Assembly (NCBI GenBank): GCA_964247055.1
Contig: OZ176051.1
Location: 4,030,001-4,094,000, forward strand
Source of the DNA: Paragordius varius
Taxonomy: Eukaryota; Nematomorpha
DNA: 64,000 nt
Direction of reading: 5' to 3'
Within the stretch, counting starts at the first letter, position 1. Every line of letters starts with the position of its first letter. The notes under the pieces were generated by a model. It saw only the letters and a program-made list of their open reading frames with translations, did not search any database and was not told where the DNA came from. Positions 12,400 through 23,445 of the stretch are shown here, piece by piece. The position numbers and the translations under genes were made by a program.

Positions 12400-12890
12400 A
12401 GATTTACTTTTTTTCGTTAATTGGGTATTAATATTTGGTAGAGAATATAAAAACAAGAGCTATATGGTATACCATATCATATTTTTTAAAAAATAAAAGA
12501 AGTGTGGGGAAAGGGTGTCAGAAATCTTTGGTAAAAAATGAAAATCTTAAATATTGTTTAAAGGGGAATGGTAATATTTTTGTTAATTTTTTGCAAAATT
12601 TTATATATTAATTTTTTTTGATAAAATTTTTATTTAACACCTAAAATGGGGTGTATCCAAATATACCCCAGACGTTAGTATTTTAATAAACTAGTGTAAG
12701 AAACGGTCCCAATTTAAATTTATGCTTCTTTCCTAATAAAAATTATATAAATATGCCAAAATATCTAAATAAAATTTTGTTTTGAAAAAAAAGTTGCATG
12801 TGAAACAACTTCGACACCATTTTTATTTTACAAAATATTTGCAAAATGTCGTCTTCATTAAGTGTTAAGGGTAAAATTAGATTTAATTTT
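12400..12890 (+). repeat. Dispersed repeat D, copy 1
   Basis: No ORF. The words GGTCCCAATTTAAATTTATG and CTTCGACACCATTTTTATTT recur inverted at 34540-34760. Weaker relatives lie at 52160-52330 and near 56990-57060 (inverted). The family is old and unclassified. Confidence 0.5.
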
Positions 12891-13499
12891 TTATTTAAAT
12901 TACATCTTACATTGATAGAAATAGATAAAGCGGTTTATTTGCACATTTAATTAGATTTCTATACGATTTGGAGCTATCGGCATTTTTTGTATAATATATT
13001 TAATAATTTTTAATAGATTTGCGGAACTGTTTGCCAGCATATCGATAGTAAATGGTATCTTTTTAATTTTCTTACACCTTTTTTTTAAAAAAAACCTTGT
13101 TTAAAGGTGTCCCTAATTATTTAAAATTTACGTCCAATGATAGATTATTATACACTTGCATAATATATTTGTAGCACGTCAAGTTAATTCAGTTTAAAAT
13201 ATATAAATTTGCTAGATCATATAAATTTGATATTTTTCAGAAGTCTATTGTCTAGAATTCGATATTTACATAGTATAGGGGACCAGATTTTTTAGTGGAA
13301 GAAGCGGGACAACTCTGAATGAAAGGGGGGAGGTTTACTATCAAAAATTTTTGAACAAAAATTAATATCGGAGAATATTTTTATTTTTAAAATACAATTT
13401 ATAAGTATAAAAAATTGTATAATATTTAATTACTTAATATATTTTTTATTTAAATAATTTGTATGAACAGGTTATTATCATTTTTTAATCTATATTTAT

Positions 13500-15340
13500 C
13501 TAAAAATGGGAATGGCTGGCTTTGCGATCTGTTTCCGGAAAAACGGAATATTTATTCAAATCCAAATGTCAAAAAATATAATCACTAATGAATGCCCCGA
13601 CAATAGCTTCGCCCCTTTTTTTGAATTAGGTTCCCAGTTCAGACCCACCCCGTGTAAAAAACGGTTTTTTCTGAAACGTTCACAAAAATCGGGTCTTTGA
13701 GACAATTTTCCGGAAAACGTGTTGGACCATTCGATTTCAAATATAATTTTTTTTTACTTTTTTTTGCGCCGAACATAGTCGGCTCGCTTTTTTAATTTAG
13801 GCCTCCTTTTTACCCCTCCCCTCGTAAAATGCCGATTTTTTCAAAAAGCCAAGTACACAAAAATAATTTTTTGAGTCTATTTTCGATTGCGCCGAACATA
13901 GTCGGCTCGCATTTTTAATTTAGGCCTTCTTTTTACCCGCTCCCCCCGTAAAATGCCATTTTTTTCAAAAAAACCAAGTCCACAAAAATAATTTTTTGAG
14001 TCTATTTTTAGCCTAAGGTATAAAACCGTAAAATTCAATGAGGATTCCAGGTATTCCCAGTTAAAAGGCAAATATTTTAGCCGTGCATTTTTTATATTGG
14101 CTGCTGGATATGGAGATACCCGCTAAAAACTGCCGCGTCATCTCGAAATAGCGTGCTTTTGGGGCTAAATTTCCGAAAACCTATTAGGTTATATGATTTA
14201 TATAGGTGCTTAAAATATTACCAGTAACAAGGCAAAAAATTAGGCCGTGCGGTTTTTTAAAATTAACCGTTAATTAGGCCCTTCAAGCCCTGAAAAGTGC
14301 GCTACCATAGAATTGGTTTTTTTGTTTTGAGGCAATTTTTCCAAAAACTAATGAGAGCATATGGAATCAATCATGATTCCAGGTTCCGTATTATAATCAA
14401 GCGCCTTTTTTGTATCACCCTCTGGGTATGGTGCTACCCCCATAAAACTGCGTCACCATATCGAAATTGCGTTGCTTAGGATTTAATTTTCAGAAATATC
14501 AGGCCATATAAGTTTATTAAGTGCCCGAAACGTTACCAAGGCAAAAATTTAGTTGAGAAGTTTTTTTAATTAGACCTACGCACAAAAATGCGCTATTATT
14601 GATATTTAGTTTTGAAGCCATTCATCTAAAAACCATTAAGAGCATAAGGAATGAATAATGATTCCAGGCATACCCCTATAAAGGCAAAAATTTTATCGAA
14701 CGTTTATATTTGTCTCTGGGTAATAGGCTACCCGCCTACAATTGCGCCATCATATCGATACAGCGTGCTTTGGAGGCATATTTTAGGAAACAAAACTTAT
14801 AAGGCCATATAAGCTGAATAAGGGCTTGAAATGTTACCCGCAAAAAGTAAATTTAAGTAGAGCGGTTTATTAAATACCCCTTAATTAGGCCCTTGCTCTG
14901 AAAAATGCGCCACCATAGGATCACCTTTTAATTTTGAGGTAATTTTTTAAAAATCCTACGAGAGCTGGAATCAATCATGATTCCAGGTATTACACGAATC
15001 AAGGCAAAAATTATCGAGCGTTTTTGTGTTTCGCCCCTGGTTAGAGGGCTACCTGCCTAAATCTGTGTCACCATATTGATACAGCATGTCTTTGGAGCCA
15101 AATTTAAAACTTATGAGTCTGATAGGAACATATGGAATCCATGATAATTCCAGATATTCCCATCTAAAGGCTAAATCCCAGCGCTTAACTGCCCCTGGGT
15201 TAGGAGCTACACGCCAAAAACTGCGCCACTATATAGAAAATGCGTTATTTCGGAGTTAATTTACAAAAAATTTACGAAGCCATACGAGTTCATTAAACAC
15301 ACTTCTGGGAAATTTGTATAATATGATTTTCATAAAAAAG
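13500..15340 (+). repeat. SatX copy 3
   Basis: Opening module at 13505, with an internal local duplication of the GATTGCGCCGAACATAGTCG module (13765 and 13890). About five sub-repeats follow. The Helitron-like terminal region follows at 15340-15625, as in copy 1. Confidence 0.8.
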
Positions 15341-15625
15341 GGACCACAAATGATTTACTTTTTATATCCCTTGATCCCAGCTGTGTGAACACAATTTTAA
15401 AATAAAACAATAACCATGATTTCTTAAAACGAAAATCTTAAAATAAATCCAATGATCGTCAGTTTAAATATAGACATTTCGAGTAAACAATATTTGAGCC
15501 TGTGCAAAAACCCGTAAAAGAATAATTTAAGATATTTTTGTTTTTTATTATTTTTTTATCTCCATTATTATTGCAAATTATTATAATAATTATGGATGAG
15601 ACTACGTCACAGAGCAGCGTTACAG
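15340..15625 (-). mobile_element. Possible Helitron-like 5' terminal region, second copy
   Basis: Same as 2985-3335 but truncated near TTACAGGGCA at its outer end. It contains the GATCCCAGCTGTGTGAACAC stretch. It keeps the same position relative to SatX and hAT, so it belongs to the duplicated block. Confidence 0.4.
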
Positions 15626-15639
15626 GGCAAGAAATCTAC

Positions 15640-17350
15640 AAAAAATTTGTCAAATTATATTTGAACATAAGGCTTTCAGAGCTTTTAACATAATTGGATT
15701 TCTGCTGTCCACACTTGATTTACTGTAATCGCGTTCAGTTGCAGCGTTATTTTTAGGTAAAGAGAGAGGAACGTAGTTTGTTTCAAAATGATAAAACATT
15801 ACCAAACATTTGTCCTCTATTGTTATTTTTTCTGATGCCCAATATTTGAACTTTTTATCAATAAATTTTTTAACCAATGTTCATTAAAAAGATTATTTTT
15901 AGTTATCATTTGTGAATTTCAAATAAATATAATCAAAAGATTTTTGAACATCGTACCAAGTAAATTCTGGTTTTAATGTAATCCATAGATCACTATCATT
16001 GAATCATCCGTTCAGTCAAAATACTCTGCTGTTGGTATAAAACCGTTTTATACGGTTCATGGTATGCTGACGGTTTATTGCACCCTGCTCTTCGAGCTTA
16101 TTTATACTATTGCTAATAGTTAATGGCAGAAAATTATTTTTAATCTTTCTTGACATTAATATTTTAAAATATAAACTTCATTTGTTACTTCAATCGCAGA
16201 TAATTTGTTACCTTAAGTTTAATGACGTTTTGAAAACGAGCAGAATTTTGTAAAAACTCTATCCATATTTTTGAAGGTTCATTTTCTAAACTTTTGTAAA
16301 ATTGTAGGACATTTGTCCTGCGATAGAAAGTAGGATTTTAATGGATCCTTCATTCGATAGCTGGCAGAAGAGCTAACGAACGCGTTTAAAAATATTAAAG
16401 TATTTTTTAATGTTCAACTTCCACTAAGCAATTCAACGCGTACAATGTATATATAAAATATATATTTTAATTTTAACAACAATATTTGCCACATCTACTG
16501 GTAACAAGTCTGCAGCTATTTGATTAGCGTTATGTATTAAATGCCCCTCACACCCACACCATTAATATTTTGATTCACATCTTTCGCTAACTTATAAAAA
16601 AAATTATTTGTGTCTCTTCTAGCTTTTCCTCCAAAATTAGAATTTTTATTGTCTGTACAGTATACGATGCTTTTTTGTTTTAAATTATTTTTCCAAAATA
16701 TCAATAATAAAACTAAAAATTATTTTAGAATTTTCACCGGGTAAATAGCAAAATTTAATATAATTCTAACCCCAGTATCTGTATCAAAATGTGTATAATG
16801 GTGAGGAATAATTTAATTTCCTTATGAACAGATGCGTGAGAATATATTGATACAAAATTTGTTTAGTGTAAATTATTTTTTATTTCTGAAAATGCAAAGC
16901 ACATTACATACAATTGCCTCGGCCTCTGTTCTAGCGCAGGTAACTTTTTTATTAAATACCTGTCTGTGATATACAATCCATAGATCTGAAGGAATTGTGA
17001 TTAACAGCGTGAAATGAGATAAGTCCTTCTGCTACGTGAATATTGAATTTACCGTTGCATGTATGACATTTAACTAGGTAATCCTTTTGAGATTTTATTA
17101 ATAAAAGAAATTCAGTTCTCTAATTAACGTTTACATCCACTTTTCGTACGAGTTTTGTTAAAAATCTATAATAAATTATAATATAAATAATATTTCTTTT
17201 TAATTTCCTATGGTAAGCGTAAATAGACTTGATTTGACACTATCAGCAGTACGAACACAAAAAAGCGGAAAACAATTAGTTTAATTTGAAATTTATGTGA
17301 TAGCGGGAGGCGGGACAATTGGTAAATAATCGGAACGTATGGTCACCCTA
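15640..17350 (-). pseudogene. hAT transposase fossil, copy b
   Basis: On the minus strand, in order from high to low coordinate: terminus matching TAGGGTGACC (about 17345), a BED-type zinc finger (CHTCNGKFN and a His near 17050-17090), the SDNTN core (about 16590-16690), and the C-terminal FETNYVPLSL/NNAATER segment (15650-15877, an open run of 75 codons). The family normally encodes one long transposase. Here it is in pieces with several frame breaks, so it is dead. Confidence 0.75.
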
Positions 17351-17389
17351 ATATTGTAATTCAATTAGAAATAAATCATATGTTGTGTT

Positions 17390-18000
17390 TTATTTTTCTA
17401 AGTAACTACAATGTTTCTATTAATAAATATATTAAAAAGCAATAGGCGTGTGGATATAAACTCCGAAAACTACGGCAAAAATTATATTATTTTTTGCAAT
17501 ATGATTGTCTTAAAACGTAAACTCATCTTATTAAATGAAATCTCAGAAAAATAGCGGAAAAATGTTTGAGCTGATGATTTAACAATTTAAAAAATAGTTT
17601 TTTTATAAATCAGTCTAATTGGTTAGGAAATGAATTTTAACAGGCCCAATATGCATAGTTTTGATAATTTTAATTGATGAGGGAATTGCCCAGAATGGAG
17701 TGTAAAATAAAACGGATATTAATCATTTTTGGATTTTGGAATTTTAAATATGGAACCAGAATCATAAACATTATTAGCGCCAACAAATTAATTTGAAATT
17801 TTGAATAAAACTTTTAAATGAAGTTTTTTCTAGAAGTAAATTCATATAAGTTAAGGTAAATAAACATAAAAACAAAGGAAATCTTTTATTGTTTTTCAGA
17901 GCAGGAATGTCCAACATAAATGACTTTGCCAGCTCCATACGCCAAAATATAGGTCGGGTCACTCAAAAATATTTTATAATATAACCATAGGGCTGTATAA
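17390..18000. repeat. Spacer, duplicated at 23460-24070
   Basis: No gene. Nearly identical to 23460-24070 and a diverged match to 4860-5420. Part of a long direct duplication. Confidence 0.65.
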
Positions 18001-18935
18001 ATTTTACAATTAGTCTTTATGTACTGAATATAATAATTTTTGTTTATTTCGTTGTCGAATTTTGTATAACCCCTACATTTTTATTAAATGAAGCATTACT
18101 CGAACAACAATTAATGGTGTTAATAAACGAACAATACAAATTCTAAATAAAATATTATTAAAAAATAAAAGTAATAATTCAAATGTAGTATTTATTTAGA
18201 TTCTTGCAAATTTTTATTAGAGAATCGCGCGTAAAACTTCTGAAAAATCTTCAGCCATTTTATTAATCGATTCCCACCCTTAGTGGAAAAGGGTCTATTT
18301 TCCGAGACTTCTAAATGAACAAAGTTCGGTTTCTTTGCATCAATAAAGATGCCAGTGCTGTCATCGGAAGAACTTTCATAATCATATGGATCTTTTAAGC
18401 GGTCTAAAAAAGGCAAAATTCTTTAGTAAGATTTAACAAAATCAACAAAAATAAAATGAATCATACTCTCTGTAAACATGTTGAGTTAAAATGTATTCCA
18501 TACATGAAATCTAAATATTCGTCATTTTCATCTTTGTTTCCTTGATACATCCAGTTGTATCTAGGAGCTCGAGATATTGCTTCATCATTTCTTTGATTCA
18601 AGATGGGATTTGGGATGAATACTACCCAAAAAGGTAATAGAGTGTTAAAGGTTTGAAATCATAATGTTAAAAAATATATAGATGTCCTTGTTCTTAAAAT
18701 TTATATAAGTGTAACACTAAAATATTTATTAAACCTATTAAAGTTATCAAAAATATTAGCGAAAAATATCATTATAGTAAATTTTTGATGATTCAATCCA
18801 ATATCATATCAAAAATAGTGTATTCTGGAAATAAGATATCAAATTAATAATTACCCATATTCGGCTTTTCTTCTTTTCGCTTTAGAACTGAATTCTTGCC
18901 AAAACAAAATCCCAAAAGAATATTAAACATATTTT
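18000..18935 (-). pseudogene. KDPYDYES-family gene, copy 6, with exon-like pieces
   Basis: This copy keeps more of the gene than the others. On the minus strand there is a start-like piece MFNILLGFCFGKNS (18932 downward) followed by a GTAATT donor-like site, then a piece with YNWMYQGNKDENDEYLDF (about 18500-18640), and then the KDPYDYES piece (18192-18416) preceded by a pyrimidine-rich TTTTTTAG acceptor. Intron-like spacing points to an ordinary spliced gene as the source. I cannot identify the protein. Whether this copy is functional is unclear; a near-identical copy lies at 24070-24995. Confidence 0.6.
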
Positions 18936-19335
18936 ATGATAGTGGTGAAAGTATTTTTAGAATGAAATTTTTTTATAATAAATTGATTGTTGTAATTAGA
19001 ATCAATTTTTGTTTCAACTTTACATTTTACATGTATATTAATAATAATTATGATATCTGAATTCTTAAATGTAGGATTAATTAAAAAATATAATTGCATT
19101 TCAATCAAAAATGATCAATAATAATATATTTTGAATATTTATGCAATTTTGGAGTTTAAGTTTTTTCTTATTAAACATTACCGAAAACTTGTTAACAACT
19201 TCAAATTTTACTAGTATTTTTAGGAATAAATAAACTCTACATATATATTTGAATTTAAGACTGATTCGATAGAAAATAAACATGTATCATATTATACTTA
19301 AGAAGGGGCAAGATGTTTTAAATAAATAATCTCAA
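18935..19335. repeat. AT-rich flank of copy 6
   Basis: Two short minus-strand ORFs lie here, but the sequence is matched by diverged non-coding copies at 25010-25340 and, inverted, at 29960-30150, where the frames are not kept. Treated as non-coding repeat. Confidence 0.55.
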
Positions 19336-19339
19336 AACA

Positions 19340-19832
19340 TTTAAGAAGTGCGGTTTTTACTCAAGTCTCCTTTTGAATAATTATGTTTCTTCAGTTCACC
19401 CCGAGTGCGAATCTCACAATAAAACATTATTGTATTAAAGTAGTTTGTTTCAAAAAGATGAAATATTTCTTACCATTTGTCCTTTATTGTTATTTTTTCT
19501 GATGCCCAATATTTGAGCTTTTCCTTACCAATATATTTTTTAATCAATAATTAAGATAATTTTCCGTTACTATTTGGGAACTTCAGATAATTATAATCAA
19601 AGAAATTTCGAATATCGTACCAAAATGTATTGAACTGTCCGTCCAGTCAATAGAATCTCTGCAGTAAGTAAACAACCGTTTTGTACGGTTCATGGTATGC
19701 TGACGGTTTATTGCACTTTGCTCTTCGAGCTCTTTTATACTACTGCTAATGGTAAATAGCAGAAAATTATTTTTCTCTCTTGACATTTGTATTTTAAAAT
19801 ATTAACTTCATTTTTACTTCGATTGTTGATAA
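19340..19832 (-). pseudogene. hAT transposase fossil, copy c, C-terminal half
   Basis: Minus-strand remnants with IKELEEQSAINRQHTMNR and CRDSIDWTDSS (19583-19786). The rest of the transposase resumes at 22190 because element T1 split it. Confidence 0.7.
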
Positions 19833-20507
19833 CACTAGTCGACAAATTTGGACATTTTTGAGCACCACCACTCAAAATTATAAATTATGATTAATTTCAG
19901 TGTTATAAAACCGAATCTGAGAAAATTTTTGATCCCCCTAATCAGAATCTTGAAATATTATAGGTTTTTCAATTTTTTAAAAAACAAGAGAAAATCGTGA
20001 GAAAATTAAATATAACTTTATAATAAAAAGTTATTATATTGTAAAATTAATATCATTTAATAAAGCGTTTTAAATTCTATCTTTTGAATTTAAATATGTC
20101 ATTTAAATATCAGGGAGGAAAAAATAGTAACGACATAAACGTCAAAATTGATTTTTTTTCTAATTAATTATAAACATATAAAAATTTACATTTCAAAAAT
20201 AGTAAAAGAGGCATTTTATGGTTTAAGCCTTCGGCTTTCAGATAGGCTATATTTATTTTGTTAGCTTTTTTTATTTCGAATACTTAATAGGGGTTGTTTC
20301 TTTGTTTGATTCTTACAAAAAATCCGTTATTTATACCTAGTGAAAATTATTTATTTTTTAAAATCATTGGTTGGCCTGTCTTTTAAATTTCAGATGGATG
20401 TTGGGTAGCCACTTTTAGTAGAATATACTGTTATGGGATTGGAGCATTTGTATTTACCTGACCTCTTTATTCGATAAAATGGTAAAATTTATCTAATTTT
20501 ATACTAA

Positions 20508-20708
20508 TTGGTTAATTTGACATGTCAATGGATTTCGCTTGCAAGTCTCTCTTATCGGGCTCTACGTTTACTTACTGTTACCTTTGCCATATCTGGCATA
20601 ATTATAGGATCGCTTGGGATATATGTTGCAGAACTTGTGCAAGCCGGATCTATCACACCATACATAAGCCCTTTTAGATTTTTCATACTTTGGCTCTTAG
20701 CTTGTTTA
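20508..20708 (+). CDS. Hydrophobic ORF shared by T1 and T2
   Basis: It opens MVNLTCQ and continues with strongly hydrophobic stretches (SGIIIGSLG, then FRFFILWLLACL), compatible with two membrane segments. The same reading occurs on the minus strand of T2 (30420-30704) with many substitutions yet an open frame, and lies in the same orientation relative to the element ends. In T1 the frame then runs into the inserted 21-bp-repeat element, which adds an artificial tail to 20807. It resembles no transposase I know. It may be a captured gene fragment or a chance frame. Confidence 0.4.
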
Positions 20709-20711
20709 ATA

Positions 20712-21063
20712 TACCATTTACAGTTAAAATTCACCCTTAAACAATTCAAATTCACCTTCGAACAATTCAAATTCACCCTAAAAATAAATTATGAAACTTC
20801 GGTCTAATATAACTCATCATTAAAAAAATATATTTTTATGGCAAAGTTTATTATTTTTTTTCAGTTTTATTTTGATTACATACAAAATTTCTTTTTTTAT
20901 AAATATAAAAAATATAGGTAATATATAATCTTAAAAAACACATAATTTATTTTAGGGTGAATTTGAATTGTTCGAAGGTGATTTTGAATTGTTCAAGGGT
21001 GAATTTGAATTGTTCAAGGTTGAATTTGAATTGTTTAAGGGTGAATTTAAACTGTAAATGGTA
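20712..21063. mobile_element. Element A: TIR element with 21-bp tandem-repeat arms
   Basis: The element starts TACCATTTACAG and ends CTGTAAATGGTA, flanked by TA on both sides. Each arm is an inverted array of 21-bp units built on TTTGAATTGTTCAAGG: about 3 units in the left arm (20721-20782) and about 5 in the right (20951-21050). The matching place in T2 (near 30490-30510, inverted) lacks it and keeps one TA, giving an empty site. Non-autonomous, with no transposase. A relative is at 49425-50034. Confidence 0.8.
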
Positions 21064-21099
21064 TATCTTATTTTTTTAATGCCTAGAATCTTGTTAATC

Positions 21100-21975
21100 A
21101 TGCAAATAAATTTTTTGTACAAATTTTAGTGTTGATTATAGTCTATATATCCATTTACTCGTATATCTTTGTAGGTACTTCCACAAAAAATTGTATAAAT
21201 ATTAAAATTATTGTCAATATTTTCATTATATTTTTAACTACAAATTTTTTATCAATATATCCAATAAAATGAATATTTATTTATTGTATATATTTAAAAT
21301 AATAATTATGTGGCATTAATATTCCAGACAAAATGAGAAATATTGTTTCGTGAGTAGTATCTCGTTTCAAATGCTTTATGTTCATCTATGGTGTATAGCT
21401 TCATAGTCATTTTACAGCCTACATTTTATGAAATAATATCCCCATCCGATGGTAACTTTCTACAAGCTGCTGGTCTAATTCATACTGATCCTAATATTTA
21501 AATATATATTATTACCCAGTGTAGAATTTTTAAAGCTTTAAAAGCTTTTTCCTTTGCTGATAGAAGGTTTATAGTTATCTCGAAAACAATTTTTTGATTA
21601 AAGGCCCATTTGCTTTCCAGCCTAAGCTTTGGCTTTACTGAGTTTATAATGGTTTTGAAAGTACATGAATGAAGCTTCTTTCTCAAGACTTTTTATGAAT
21701 ATGCAGCATATTTAGGCAGTTTATATTTTTAATTTAAACATCAACGGTAATTTCAGATAAGGTTTTATTTAATGGATCACCAATAAATTTTTCTATAGTG
21801 TCTTGTTAAGAAAAGGGGCCCAAGTTCTGTCATTATTAATTTTGGTAACATAATATTTTGTAAAATGTTTTCCAGTATAAACATCGATATTCAAGTTATT
21901 TTTGTAGAATATAATTCACCACAATAGATGAAAAATTTATTTGGATCATTTTCATGCTAAAATTATAATGAAAAT
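21100..21975 (-). mobile_element. Second insert inside T1 with decayed ORF pieces
   Basis: This block is missing from T2, where CCTAGAAT-TTGTTA runs directly into the GGAATAT-ACTTGTATCG sequence. Minus-strand pieces include ENDPNKFF and DRTWAPFLN, reminiscent of a cysteine-rich repeat-borne peptide common in arthropod genomes, and an open segment at 21498-21686. Frames are broken. Identity is from memory and weak. Confidence 0.35.
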
Positions 21976-22189
21976 ACCTGGATCTGGAATATACTTGTAT
22001 CGATTCGTTTAACTATTTAAACATATGTATGCGAGTAATGATTGTTTTATTAAATTAAATACAAAATTAAAAATTAAATATTAGAAAAATCCTATTTTGG
22101 GCCTCAATTTTTTTTGTTTTGGCCTTTCCATGTCATTAGGTATCAGAAAATCCAAATAATGGGGTGGTGCAAAACCTTGTTGAGCAGTG

Positions 22190-23445
22190 TAATTTGTCAC
22201 TTGCAATAGGTTTAATGACGTTTTGAAAAAGAGCAGCTTAATTTTGGAGAAACTCTATCCATATTTTTTAAAAATTCCTTGAAAATTTTTCTAACATCGA
22301 TAGACATTTGTCTTGCCATAGAAAGTACGGATTTTAAGGGATTTTACATTTCCAAAATTCTTTCGATAGCTTGTAGAAGAACTAACCAACGCGTTTTACA
22401 GTATCAACGTAAAATTTATACAGAGAAAGAAAATATATTTTAACAACAATATTTGCCACATCCACTGGTAACAAGTGAGCAGCTGTTTGATTAGCGTGAT
22501 GTATTATATGGGCCTCACACCCAACACCAATAATATTTTGATTCACATCTTACTCTAACTTATAAAATATAATTTTTGTCTCTCCTCGCTTTAATTGGAA
22601 TTCGTATTGTCTGTACAGTATGCGATGATTTTTTGTTTTAAATTATTTTTCCAAAATATCAGTAATAGAACTAAAAATTATTTTAGAATTTTCACCGGGT
22701 AAATAGCAAAATCTAAAATAATTCTTACCCCAGTATCTGAATCAAAATATCTATAATGGTAAGGAATAACTTTATTCCTTTGATCAGATGCTTGAGAATA
22801 TATGGATATAAATTTAAATTAGTGTATATTAATTTTTATATCATGCATAAAAGCACATTACTTACTATTGCCTCGGCCTTTTTTCTAGCACAGGTAAGTT
22901 TTTTATTAAAAAACTTTCTGATAACTTGTGATATACAATCCATAGATCTGAAGGAATTGTGATTAACAGCGTGAAATAATATAAGTCCTTCTGGTAATGC
23001 TAAATTATTTTCTTCCTCTCCATTAGTTGTTTATTGAAAAAAATCTGGCATTTTATAAGATGATACAGTAGTATTGAAACATTTCTGTTGTGTCTCAAAA
23101 TGCTTTGTCATTTTTTCCGCCGTGGAAAATACCGAATCGTTGCATGTATGACATTTAACTATATAGTCCTTTTTATTTTAATAGATATTTACATTTCTAA
23201 TCAACTGTGAGTTTACATCCTCTTTTCGTACTCATTTTGTTGAAAATCTAAAATAAATTATAGCAATATAAATAATATTACATTTTATAAGTTTCTATGC
23301 AAAGCGTAAGTAGACTTGATTTGACTGTTCAATTTGCAGTGCGAACACAAAAAAGCGTAAAACAATCAATTTAATTTGAAATTTATGTGAGGGAGGCGGG
23401 ACAAATGGTAAACAATCGGAACGTCTGGCCACCCTAATATTGTAA
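22190..23445 (-). pseudogene. hAT transposase fossil, copy c, N-terminal half
   Basis: Continuation of copy c beyond T1: degraded SDN-type core (22560-22630), BED-finger region (about 23130-23160), and an element terminus with ACGTCTGGCCACCCTAATA at 23425-23443. With 19340-19832 it makes one hAT copy split by T1. Confidence 0.7.

Larger units (their letters stand above)
19833..22189 (+). mobile_element. T1: CACT-ended TIR element with 3-bp TSD
   Basis: Ends are CACTAGTCGACAAATTT and, inverted, CACTGCTCAACAAGGTT, followed inwards by similar GCACCACC words. The 3-bp target duplication TAA flanks it (19830-19832 and 22190-22192). Removing the insert restores the GATAATTTGTCAC word present in sister hAT copies. 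T2 at 30246-31362 is a shorter relative with the same two ends. T1 additionally carries a 352-bp insertion (20712-21063) and a further block of about 880 bp (about 21100-21975) absent from T2. CACTA-like, PIF/Harbinger-like or another 3-bp-TSD group are all possible. Confidence 0.8.
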
